DNA from: Lytechinus variegatus
Taxonomy: Eukaryota; Echinodermata; Echinoidea; Temnopleuroida; Toxopneustidae
Length of the DNA: 64,000 bases
Direction: 5' to 3'
Assembly (NCBI RefSeq): GCF_018143015.1
Contig: NC_054750.1
Span: 9,328,501-9,392,500 of the forward strand
Both the position numbers and the translations under genes were made by a program. Positions 35,211 through 58,700 of the stretch are shown piece by piece. Every line of letters begins with the position of its first letter. Position 1 is the stretch's first letter. Below the pieces are notes generated by a model, which was not told where the DNA came from, did no database searches, and was given only the letters and a program-made list of their open reading frames with translations.

Positions 35211-38200
35211 AGTTCTTGTGCATACGATAAAAAAACAAATTTTCTCTGGTCTATCAACAATGTTTGACTGAATTTCTTATAACCCTTATCATCAAAGTAT
35301 AACAAATTAATCAACTTTGCTTTCAGATGCTTAGTAACAAGACAAATATTAGTCTACAAAGCTCTGATTTTAACTTTAGCCAGTGGGAATAAAAATGACT
35401 TTGAGAATCCGTGGAGTTTTTCATGAAAGGACTTGTCAGACATTTTATCGGACACGAACTGTTTTAACGACAGTTGCCATATCAAAATCGTATCAAAATG
35501 TAGGAAGTTGTCAGATTTGACATCTTGTTAGATGAACATGTTGATGAACCTCTCCCGAATTTACAGCAGAACCCTTGGAACAGGTCACAGTTTTAAAAAA
35601 CACTACCCTCAAAGATTTCTGAAACGATCAGCACCAAGAATTAGGAGTTTTTCCTACATATCATAAGATAATGGTGCCAACCAAAACAGGTGAAAAAAGC
35701 TATGTAGATGCATATCAGAAGGAGGAGGGAGTAATTGATGGATGTTAAAAAAAAAAGAGTGATTAAAGTTTTCATCTGCAACAAACAGCTCCTGCCTTAA
35801 TATCGCTAATGATATTGGTTTGGAGATATGTTCGGTTTTCAGTTCAGAATGCTGGGTCATATGTCTGGGTATATTGTTTAGAATGCAGATTTTCCAATAG
35901 GATCAATTGTCACCAGAACAAATGCCATGGATTCAAAAAAAGTTTTCAGTATCAATAGCTGATCTGGGCCTTCTGCATTCAAAGACTTGGTATCATTATA
36001 AGAACTTTGCCATTAGGGTAACTGCCATGATTGTGAAAAGGGCTCTAAATTGCAAAAAGTCAAAAGCAATGTTTTCAAGGTAGTTTATGGCAAGGTTACC
36101 ATACAATGGGTCCTAAAATTATTGTAAGCAATTATGGCCAATTATAGCAAATTATCATTTATTATCGAGATAAAAAAAAAATTGGTTGACATGCCACTGG
36201 ACTGCAACAAACAATAATGCCCAAAATGTGGCAGAATAAACTCATTCATAAACTTACAAAAACTAACAACAAACAGAACTATGCATCGTGTAAATATAAA
36301 ATAATTATATTCATCTCTCAATAAATCTGAAGGGGAAAACCCCAACAAAAGTCGCATCAAAATAAACAATACATGTCATTACAGCTTTCAAGGAAAAGAA
36401 GAATAATTGCATAAAAAAATGCATGTTTTGCTTTGCAAAGATCATAGCATCAGAACTTTGAAATTATAACTCTTGAAATGGATACAGTTGTACATGAAAA
36501 TTTCAACCTGCCAATAGGGAGAACAGAACAAACTCCCATAGTCATTTGTATAAAATAAATCTGAACTGTAAATTCCTAAACCCATTCTACCTTGAATTTT
36601 AATGATGCATCCAGTGATTAAAAACACATGTACACACACCCGTAAAAAGGAATACTACTAGGTATTATTATTAAACCTGACAATGTCTCCATTGGCACAA
36701 AGTATATTTCAATGAACTGGGAGTGATTCATTATTAATCAATTCTCTTATGGATAGTGATAACATCCTATCTACACATTTTTTTTTATTTCATCCATTAA
36801 AGTACAACTGACTTGAAAATGCAAGACATTGAACTTATTTGGCCCCATGGCACAAACAGCTCCCCAGTACAAGGTGTTCATTTTATGAAGGCATATTTTT
36901 TCTCACCGAAAGGATCAGTTAGTTTAGAAATATATCAGCTATCCTTCCTTCACTTCATTTGTAGTACATGTATTTTGTCATAGGTAACATTTATTGGATT
37001 TTAAAGTTAAACCAACTACTGTATGGCAGGTAATATTCACAAACCTCTATTTTCTCATGATATTTTTAAAAACCATTTACCAAGTATTTGTAAATTGTTA
37101 TCCTCTAAGTGCATTGCTCTATCAGCATGTATGCTGTCAACACAAAGTAGTCACTGGCATGTTGATGTGTTTGAACAATATACAAATGTTTGAATTGAAA
37201 ACATTAATGTTAAGACTCATGCATGATTTGTTGCTTAATTATTCCTAGCATTGGGCTGAAATTGCATTTTTACAGATGAGAACATGAACATGATACTTAG
37301 GGTATGCTACATCAGTCAATTCAGATTTCATATCCTCACCTATGGATTAATTTCATATCCTTATTCAGTCTTATGGAATGAGCTGAATTCTATCAAGAGT
37401 TGAACTCAATCCTTGGCTTGAGGAACACTGGAGAGCTGTGACCAAAACTGGAGACAAGTCCCTTCTTCAGTAATAAAGGAATGATAAATTACAAGTGGCA
37501 ACTGACAAGCAGAAGGGTCATCTAATCCTTGTGATTTTCTTTTCTTATTCTCTAGCGTAACAAACTCTATGGAAACAGACCCATTAGCCTGGATTGCCAC
37601 TCTCTGACCTTGTCCATCCCTAATTCTCGATCTTATATACACATATTATACAAACAAAAGCAAATTTACAATGTCTAACAATGTCAATTAGCACCTTTTG
37701 ACTGATTTTCTTTTTAAGAGATTTATTTAAATATTATAAAGAATAACATCATAACTATATACCTATAATACAAAAATATTGTCTTTTTTCTTCTTCCACA
37801 GTTTCTTTTTCTCATCTTGCTTTTTGGAACGATTTCACTTCAGAACTTCTAGAAGTAGAATCCTACAGATGTTCTTGGAACATTCCTGTACTAAAAATTA
37901 TTTCTATCGTAGAATGAATACCGTACTAGTTGAATATTTACATCTCCTCCTTTCTAACAATCTACTCTTCTAACAAAATATATACAAACAGAAAGAATGT
38001 ACAGCTTTACAAATAATATCATCATACCAAGTAATGAGATGATAAAATGTGACATAAGATACATGTACAAAACTAAACTTTGGTGCTGCCAATCTCCCAC
38101 ACATCTACAATGCAAAAACCCAATAAAATAATACTTTGTCACATGTAGTATAAATAAACAGAACATGCACTCTAATCATGTGAAGGTCTGAGTTGTCTTA

Positions 38201-38974
38201 AAGGCCACATTAATTCAAATATCAAATTAATGAATTTAATAAATTAGTGCTGATTGTAATTATGTAAAAAATTTAGAGGTATGTATAATGGGATAATTAG
38301 GAATGGCAGGGTTAAGTTTTATCTATCACTAGTAGTATGAAACAAAATCAAATGCATTTCAATATATTCATATCACTGTGGAATTCAATCCTTTAAAATA
38401 CTGTTCCTCCACCAATGATAAGCCACCTTCAGTTAAATATTTGTAAAAACTTGACTTTTTCCCAAACTTAATTATTAAACATTTTGATAGCTGTAAAAAC
38501 TGCAACTTCCTATTTTTTAAATCTTTGAATCAGAATGTGATATAGCAGCTATAATATGTAAGCACCAAAATGTATGAAGTTATTATCAATGAATTAGGAT
38601 ACAGCGCTGTAGGAAATATCCCTAAACAACCAGAAAAGGGGTTCATGGTTCAAATCCCAAGTCATATTTTTAGAAAAGTGATTTTAAGGTTGATCCCCAG
38701 GTGCCCCTTATACAAAGCTTAGCAATCATCATGTAATTTTTGTATGTTCGATCACAGACTATAACGTGCAATTAATCATAAAACTAACTATATGATTAAA
38801 CACTAACCTTTGTGATATGGGACCCTGATGGTAACAAGCTCTTGAAAGATAATCTGAAAAAACTTGATTACTGTGCACACACACATTTGAGAAGCCACAA
38901 TTTATTACACATAATTTAATATTTTAGCATCTAAAGATAAGAAAGCAGGTCCCAAATACACAGCTGCCTAATCT

Positions 38975-39147
38975 GGTGCGTGTTTCATAAAGCTGTTCAT
39001 AAAGTAACGAAAGACTTTAAGCATGACTGGAACATGTTCTTAGGTCATAACTCAATTACTCAGTGATATCACATAGCACAAGAAAGGTTCACCAGTCGTG
39101 CGTAAAGTCGTTTGTATCTTACGAACAGCTTTATGAAACACCCACCT
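38975..39147. mobile_element. 173-bp TTTCATAAAGCTGTTC palindrome
   Basis: GGTGCGTGTTTCATAAAGCT is mirrored by AGCTTTATGAAACACCCACC. Inner blocks pair (GACTTTAAGCATGACTGG with CCAGTCGTGCGTAAAGTC). Sister element at 48067-48221. Confidence 0.85.
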
Positions 39148-39394
39148 GGTTATAAAGCTAAGGGCAGAGTCACAGAAAAAGATCAATTGTTAGTAGGTGG
39201 TCGGGGAGGCAATGCCACACCACTGCTTAAGGGTGAAAACATTCTGAATACATTTTCACTCTAATCAAATATCAGCTTTCTACACAATTTCAACATGCTA
39301 ACAGCAGTGCTCCCATAGCCAGAATGGTCATCAATCAGCAACGGTTTCACAAAGAGTGACTAAAAATCAAACTTTTATTTCCATTTGCCTGTGG

Positions 39395-39637
39395 CAAGGC
39401 TCCACACTAACCTCTTTTGTTGGTGGCCCGATTGGTTCACCAAAATCATCAATTTCATATTTTTGGTGGCTCGCAAAGCAATTCTAGTGGCCCTAACACA
39501 ATAGAAAACATTAGAATTTATCAAAACTTTGGTAGCCCAACAGGGCCCCCAGGTGTTGGCATTTACAGAATTTTGGTGTTCCGACTCTCATTTTTTGTTG
39601 CCCCGGGCCACCTGGCCACTGCCAATGTCGAGCCCTG
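39395..39637. mobile_element. hAT-like MITE (243 bp)
   Basis: The left end CAAGGCTCCACACTAAC and the right end (inverted) CAGGGCTCGACATTGGC match the CAGGGCTCGA-type hAT ends. CCTGTGG flanks both sides (39388-39394 and 39638-39644), 7 bp visible of the usual 8. No transposase. Confidence 0.65.
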
Positions 39638-40923
39638 CCTGTGGTATAAGCATCAAGGTATTGGTCAGATCATGAGACACAATCTACCCAAGATCTATTA
39701 ATGAGATTAAGCTTTAAATAACATGTGTGTGTTGGCACAAAAGCAGAAATTAGTTAGACCCAACTCTTAGTGAAATATCCCCCCCCCACCACCACAACCA
39801 ATCAACTGGCAGTGTAAAATCCAAAGCTGGAAGTGTCTGGTCAAGAAGACACACAATAAATGGTTGGATTTCTTCATAGTCCTCCTATTCTTTCAAAAGA
39901 CATATATCTATGTTTGGCATGCTTCACCCAGGCAGTGGTACAACTGAGAGTTTCAGCAGCACCGGGACTGAAAAGGGCCCGTGGAGAAAATGTGTGACAT
40001 TGTGCCTCAAATAGTTGCCATAAAAAACTAGAGATTACAATAAATATCTGGGCGGTTGTGCAGAGTAAGAAAATTTGGTTCAAGCCCAAATGCTCAATGG
40101 CTACTCTACTTCATTGCAGCCATAACTTGACTACAATAATGGCTAATCTAGATCGAATATATTCAAATGACCTACTAAACGACATAAAATAAATCGATTC
40201 ATCATTCTATTTCTCCTCAGCCTCTATATTATTATGGCTGAGATAAAGATAACCATAAAATAATGATGCCCAGTCACTATTACAGTTGATATGCATCTGA
40301 GCTTTATCTTCTTTTAAGCAAATTCCTTTTTAATGAAACCTAATGGAAGCATGTAAGATTATAAAAAGCAATAGATAAAACTTGAAAGTAGCAACTTGAA
40401 AACCAAGTGCACACTCGGGTGCATTTTAGTAAAACATTTATCACCGACCAGTCCCTCACAGAGGACTGAAAGCTGTCAGTCTTCTGGTTGGTTTCTTACA
40501 CAACCAAATTTAATCTGATTTATGAAAACTCATCTGGGATGGCTTACAAATGAAATGTATTTGGTTATGTGCACACTTACATGAGATGATGACATGTACG
40601 ATCACAGGCAAGGCCTATAGGAATTTTTTTGTATCTACATAGATGTATCTTAGGAGGGAAAAATGAAGCATTCGTGTCTGTAAAAATGACATAAGATATG
40701 GATTTCTATATTAAAAAAGGAATGGTCGGTTACATATACAAAGAACGAACAGAAAAATATGATGCTACCAATATGTATCATTGCACACAACTCCAAAAAA
40801 ATGAATCATCACGCAATGCCTTCACGGTAAACTTTGTGATAAAGTCCTTCCTTTTCATTAACTTTCTATTTTCATACCTCTCTTCACCTGAGAACATGAT
40901 ATATATTTATATTTTAGAACATC

Positions 40924-40929
40924 TTTATT
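40924..40929 (-). promoter_or_regulatory. Candidate MIER1 polyadenylation signal
   Basis: AATAAA on the minus strand (CCCCAATAAAGATG), about 366 bp past the MIER1 stop. Vertebrate MIER1 can have much longer 3' UTRs, so this may not be the only or main site. Confidence 0.3.
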
Positions 40930-41294
40930 GGGGGGAAATAAAAGATTTAAGAGAACAGGGAGGAATATAGTCTTAAGATTCACAGTAATGGTAAAATTTC
41001 ATGACAGGAAAGTGAGGAAGAAATAGAGGATTGCGATAATGGCAAAGAATTACAATTCCTCACGTTGAGCTAATCTGTTTGTAGTGGTATCCCGTCACTT
41101 CAAACAAACTTCACACCAACTCCGCAAACAAGATCACGTCCTTTCTTCTACCATAATTTTTTTTTTACTTATCTTATTTTTTACAAAGATACAACCAGGT
41201 GGTACAAAAAGATGGATCACATAAACTCTATCTTGCATCTCTCTGGCTTATTTACATATTAACACAGAATACTGCAGCACATAACGCGTGTCCA

Positions 41295-53781
<12,487 letters not shown>

Positions 53782-54026
53782 GACTGCAGTATTATGGGAT
53801 AACGATGACCTAGCGCTGCTGACGTAATGATTACAAAAAATACCCGGATGAAGAATTCTCTTACAACGTATTTTCAAGAAAAGAAACTCCTTATTAGTTG
53901 AATAGAATTGTAAAATCAATTGATTATTCTCTTAAACTATAGTTAGAATCATTATTATCTAACCAAAACCAGAAAAGAACTAAATTTTGAAAGTATATGC
54001 GAACTTGTGGACTGCTGATCAATTGA

Positions 54027-54034
54027 CCAATCAG
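54027..54034 (+). promoter_or_regulatory. CCAAT box
   Basis: GACCAATCAGAG contains the full NF-Y core CCAATCAG, 59 bp before the X-box-like motif in the MIER1/DNAI4 divergent region. NF-Y is a known partner of RFX at cilium and MHC promoters. Functional use is inferred. Confidence 0.45.
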
Positions 54035-54085
54035 AGAGCATACAATGGTGACGTATGCGGTGGCAGAAAACTATATCCCAGTCAC

Positions 54086-54099
54086 GATCCCATGGCAAC
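54086..54099 (+). promoter_or_regulatory. X-box (RFX binding site), near consensus
   Basis: GATCCCATGGCAAC matches the RFX X-box RYYNYYATRRNRAC at 13 of 14 positions and carries the strong half-site ATGGCAAC intact. RFX factors drive cilium genes, and DNAI4 is an axonemal dynein subunit whose presumed first exon begins just downstream. The match is seen; the role is inferred from the family. Confidence 0.55.
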
Positions 54100-54250
54100 T
54101 CGGTCGGCTTCGGCTTGCAAGTTTCTCGTTGTGTGGATCGATTGGATCGGAGCGCTCGCGCGGAGGAAAAACAACACGCTGATTTTAGCAAGTGGGACTG
54201 TACCGAAATTTCCGTTCTGCTAGTGCTACTGCTAGCTGCTGCTGTAAAGT
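54100..54250 (+). other. Probable DNAI4 5' UTR exon
   Basis: A strong donor (AAGT followed by GTAAGTAACT) at 54250/54251 and the lack of a coding upstream exon joining in phase suggest a non-coding first exon. The next acceptor is at 55774 (TTCTCAG), 22 bp before the ATG at 55797. The transcription start cannot be placed, so the left edge is a guess. Confidence 0.4.
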
Positions 54251-54575
54251 GTAAGTAACTAGTAAGCATTAATTAAGTAGAGATTTTTCTTTTGATTACA
54301 AACATAGTAGAAAAATGAAATTATTTGTAGGCTGCATCAAAATATCCCAAAAGAAATGTAGGCCCTAAAGGCAAGCCAAAAGGAAATTTAGATCATTTGC
54401 AAATCATTTATTTTTTTAATTGAATTGAGGAACAAAATTAATTGTGAATGGGAGTTGTGTGTGGCACTGCCAGTGCCACTGCCTGGCATGACACTGATGA
54501 TAGTGACAGCCAGTGACGAGTAAACCCAAGGCAAGGCCAAGCCTAAAAGAGGGCAGGTTTCGCGGCCGGAGCCCA

Positions 54576-54973
54576 GGGGCCGATTGCACGAAGGGGGGTC
54601 TTTCTAGTTTCTACATCACTCAACATGCTCAAAGTAACTAAGAGTAAGACATCAGTACCGTACATCATGTTCTAAATCTAAGGCCACACACAGCCGTCTT
54701 TTTTGTCTGAATATGCAGAATATTTCTGGAATGTATGATATGATAAACAAATAAAATTTGTTAGCTTAAATAGCTACTAAGGCTTAAGCTGGTATTATTT
54801 GTAAAAAATATGATGCAACACTCACATTTTATAATTTGTTTACTTTAGTCTTTAGTGGATGAATGAAATATGTTTGCAGGTAGGCCCCTAAATGTGTTTC
54901 ACATGGCGCATCATAATAAAATGGGTGACATGAAAGACGATTCTTGCAAAGACCCTTTCGTGCAATCGGCCCC
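54576..54973. mobile_element. 398-bp MITE with GGGGCCGATTGCACGAA ends
   Basis: GGGGCCGATTGCACGAA is mirrored by TTCGTGCAATCGGCCCC. The GGGTCTTT block next to it is also mirrored (AAAGACCC). It lies in the presumed first intron of DNAI4. Confidence 0.88.
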
Positions 54974-55015
54974 AGAACTCATCCGTGTAAACTAGGCAGA
55001 CATGTCATGGGTACT

Positions 55016-55400
55016 CTCCAAAATGGGGTCGCAATAATAGCACTCCAAATAAAAGAGGAAAATTAATTATGCACTTAACTCGATTAGCCTATAATATGGA
55101 TGAAGGTCTATCGTGACACAGAATCCTGACAATCGAGGCACAAACTGGACCCTCAAAAAAGGGAAAAGTTAGACCTCTACATCATGTCATGTTCATTCTT
55201 GCTATCGATTGGCCATTTTGTTTTCTATTTTAAAAGGAGAACAAACGAGACAGAACTTTTCCTTTTTTTGAGGGTCCAGTTTGTGCCACGTCAGGATTCT
55301 GTGTCACGATAGACCCACATCCATATCAAGGTAAGTGCATAAGTTTCCCCCTTTTATTTGGGGTGCTAGTATTGCGACCCCATTCTACCCCATTTTGGAG
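55016..55400. mobile_element. 385-bp long palindrome (MITE)
   Basis: Arms include CTCCAAAATGGGGTCGCAAT, GGTCTATCGTGACACAGAAT and CACAAACTGGACCCTCAAAA, each found inverted on the right side. The right arm has a small insertion (ATTCTACCCC). It lies in the presumed first intron of DNAI4. Confidence 0.88.
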
Positions 55401-55468
55401 AATACACTTTGCCTAATATTATTTCAATCCATATCCATCCTCCGGTTAGCCTCAAAATTGGTGATTTA

Positions 55469-55668
55469 GAGCCAACATCAAGTTCCTCACACATGAATAA
55501 TTCGCTGCCGATTTCAAAACATCGCATGCGCGAGGGTCTGAGCTCGGACCCTCGCGCATGCGATGTTTTTACCATCGGACACAGACTCGCCTTGCCATTT
55601 CTTTTAAACGTCTCATTTGAAGCCAGTTCGAAATTCCTCACACATTAATTCACTGCCGAATCCAAAAT
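55469..55668. repeat. Direct repeat pair flanking the hairpin
   Basis: TTCCTCACACATGAATAATT and GCTGCCGATTTCAAAA (about 55483-55519) recur as TTCCTCACACATTAATTCAC, TGCCGAATCCAAAA (about 55633-55667), framing the hairpin at 55516. They may be the ends of one element or a small duplication. Confidence 0.55.
55516..55569. repeat. Perfect 23-bp stem hairpin, GC-rich
   Basis: AAAACATCGCATGCGCGAGG plus GTC is followed by the 8-nt loop TGAGCTCG and the exact complement. It lies 228 bp before the DNAI4 start codon and contains the NRF1-like CGCATGCGCG on both arms. Confidence 0.92.
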
Positions 55669-55796
55669 GGCGAACGCGGATTGCACTATCGCGGGGGTCA
55701 CAGTAGTGCAATTTACCTGTCTGCATAAATCTGTTGTACTGCATATGACGATATTTGATCTTTTCTCTTCTCAGGGTCTGATAATTCACAATAACC

Positions 55797-58700
55797 ATGC
55801 TAAAGCTTCCTGGAGGACAGAATGCTTCCAGCGTCATGAAGAGCAGCAAGATCAGTGGTTCAACTAGCCAGAATCGAATTGGCAAAGACCGTAATGTGAC
55901 CCTAGGCATTGGGTCAAGGACAACCCTGAACTCCAGCAGAAAGAGCCAAGTTGGGATTGATAGCAAAACAGAACACCACAAGCTTCCAGGGGCCAAATTC
56001 CATAATATCCAGGTGAAACATTTGTTTATAAAGTCATTGGTAGGGGAAGGCGGGGTAAGTTGTGACAGTTTTTGCTTTTTGCATGTTAGAATTGATATGA
56101 TTAATAATCTTGTCGAAATAAGTACCTTGCCTTGAAATTTAATTCTTCTGAAATATTTTCCACCTATATATTCTGTTTCTGTTTCTGTTTCTGTTTTTGG
56201 TAACTCCCGTATAGGAACTCGACAGGACAGCACTTTGCTGGTAAACGCCAAGCTGGTGTATAACCAATTACCTATGAAACATTTTACGTCTAGATTAATC
56301 AGTCATAGTGGCTGACGTTATAGACGACAGATATCACTCTCGGGCCTTTTTATCAAAGTGGAAACAGTGGCAGAGTTGGGATTCGAACTCACAACCTTGC
56401 GATTATGAGTCCAATGCTCTAACCACTGGACCACACGACCCGTATAACTTTCTATCCCCACACTGAAAGTCATCGTGACCTTTGAAAAAAACGATGTCAA
56501 ATGGCTCAACTTGCCCCATATATGGGGTAAGTTTGAGCCACCTTCTGGGGCAAGTTGAGCCACAAAAACTATGTACAAAATGTATGCGGAGAACCAGCAT
56601 GTCAATTTTTTTATTAAAGTCTTTTCACTTGCTAATTCTATATAAATACTAACATCCTTTAAGAGGAAAAGTGCAGTCATGTAAATTTGCTCCTTTCAGC
56701 CAGCATTTCAATTGATTTTTATGGTTTGTTTGTTTTTTAAGATACATTACCATAGGAATTACCATGGCTCAACTTGCCCCATGCTGTTTGGCTCAACTTA
56801 CCCCAGTCCGAACTTAGTGTGATAATTTTGTATCCACACATTTATTATGCATCCATCATATAAAAGACTATGACAAGAATGAAGATCCATACCTGGACTA
56901 ATAATGTTGTTATCATGTCTTTATTATATTCAAAGACGTGTGTGTTTATAAAGCACTTATCTATTTCACACTCTTTTTTACTTTTTTGGCTGAAATTCAT
57001 GTTTTTCCCTCTAAAAAACTACTTTTTGTTTCAAAGTTGAAAACAATGTGGTGGGGTTAGGGGTTATGCTATGGGTCATCAAGACATGACACCACCACAA
57101 GGTCTGACTCATTCATTATTGGCCTGGGGCTGGTGGCTCAACTTGCCCCTATGCTCAACTTACCCCGCCTTCCCCTAATGTTTGCTACAACAATTTAGGT
57201 TGAAGTTGACAGATGCATAGGAGCCCCTTGATACACTCTACAGTACTTGTGATAATTTTCAGCCACTGGAGTCTTTTACCAAAGAAAAAAAAAGAAAGTG
57301 AATGATGTGAACTGAACTGAGATTCTGATTACAGTACTTTAACCATTTAAATGGCATTATATTTATTGTCCAGCTAAAATGCATTGCCATCAGCATCCTT
57401 GTTTGCTTTATTCTTTTTATTGGTTCTTTTCTCTCTTGAAACTAATGGAAGTTTTCAGAAAAAAAGAAAATTCTGCAGAAAACAATCACACATTTTTTAA
57501 GAATACATTTACGCTCATGAATAAGGGAATTATTTTACTTCTATAAATTTGATTAGCATATTTTGGTCAGTGGGAAAAGATGACACTGCCATTCTGTAAA
57601 GTCCTACATGTACAGTACATAAAAACTTGCTACACAAAAGAAATGTTGTGTATCAGTGATTTAAAAAATGCATAGCAAATTGCAATGCAATACCAGAAAA
57701 AAAATACCACTTTTACCACTTCCCTTACATATTTTGGGGAGAATAGAAAACACCAATTCTCTAGTGAAGATGACTTTCTCAGCCCATAAAATACTACATT
57801 AAACTTATAAAAGGTTGACATTTTTTTTGTACTACAGATCACCTGTATTTTTTCTGCAGACCCAGATGGATGTTCACCCCGCCATAGTTTGATGGGTGTA
57901 GAATTACAACAATGATAATTGTAGTGCCATAAATGCTTGAGGTACTTATGAGTTAGAAAAGTTGATAAAAAAGGAGAATGGAATATCTGTTATTCAACAT
58001 AAACTGTCACAGATGTAACTTTTGTTTGCTCTTAAAGCATACATGCATGCGATTATTTATGCTGATCTAGCATTTCATGATGTTCTGACATCCTCTGTGC
58101 AATGTAGGTATTAGACGATGAGGGCCAAGATGTCACTCCACAGCCCCTTATTGCTGCAGATCCCTCCTCAGTCAAACAACAACAAAGCAAGCTTTTCAAT
58201 GCTGGTGAATCAAGCCATGGAACAGTGAGTACCTCTGTCCCTCTTATGTATGATTAAAGTTTAGCTTGGAATGGGAGCCAGGCGGGCTGTATATTTCTGA
58301 AATTTGAAATTAATGTAACTTGGCCGAATCTTGATAAGACAATTCTTTTGGGACCAGTCACCATAAAAGTCTGTTTTACTTGAGAAGCTTGACTTAAAAG
58401 AGGTCTATTACACATGTTTTGCATGATCTGGTCATAATAAACAAAAGTTTTTTTACTTCGGCAAATATTTGACATATGATGTTGATTTGTGCAAACAAAT
58501 TATCTACAGGTATTGTATTTCTCAGAAAGAACTTAGATTCTTCTTTTAAAGGGGAAGTTCACCCTGACAAAAAAATTTATTGTAAACTTTGAGAAATATT
58601 CATCAATTAATTAAAAAGTTATTAGAGTTACAATTATTTGATTTGTGACGTCATATGCGAGCAGCATTCATACATAGCGAATGGTAAAAAAATCAAAGAA

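Larger units (their letters stand above)
33572..41294. other. Region between DIMT1 and MIER1, probably including a long MIER1 3' UTR
   Basis: Apart from the small elements listed separately, I see no gene. Frames up to 94 codons (for example 39417-39701 and 37406-37642 minus) lie in or near repeats or lack any family likeness. Foldbacks are fewer here than in the introns. The stretch next to 41294 should be MIER1 3' UTR. Confidence 0.4.
53782..54250. promoter_or_regulatory. Divergent MIER1/DNAI4 promoter and 5' UTRs
   Basis: This interval lies between the MIER1 start codon (53781, minus) and a GTAAGTAAC donor at 54251 that ends a likely non-coding first exon of DNAI4 (plus). It contains CCAATCAG at 54027-54034 and an X-box-like motif at 54086-54099, plus a CpG-richer patch around 54090-54180. 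Short ATG-started frames here (for example 54055-54258) run through the putative UTR and resemble nothing I know. Confidence 0.65.
56041..57177. mobile_element. 1137-bp element with TAGGGGAAGGCGGGGTAAGT ends
   Basis: TAGGGGAAGGCGGGGTAAGT at 56041-56060 is mirrored by ACTTACCCCGCCTTCCCCTA ending at 57177. Inside, GGCTCAACTTGCCCCA-type blocks repeat several times in both directions (56500-56830, 57130). A tRNA-like SINE is nested near 56200-56441. No transposase seen. It lies in the DNAI4 intron after the first coding exon. Confidence 0.82.

Noticed and set aside
38640-38665. B-box-like GGTTCAAATCCC
   Set aside because: No A-box at the right distance and no SINE body; an isolated match.
55613-56251. 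212-codon minus-strand frame
   Set aside because: It overlaps the DNAI4 first coding exon and a transposon end; no known family; the opposite strand has a start and splice sites in phase.
56360-56441. tRNA-Met gene on the minus strand
   Set aside because: CAT sits in an anticodon-like loop, but the T stem and acceptor stem have several mismatches; better explained as a SINE head.
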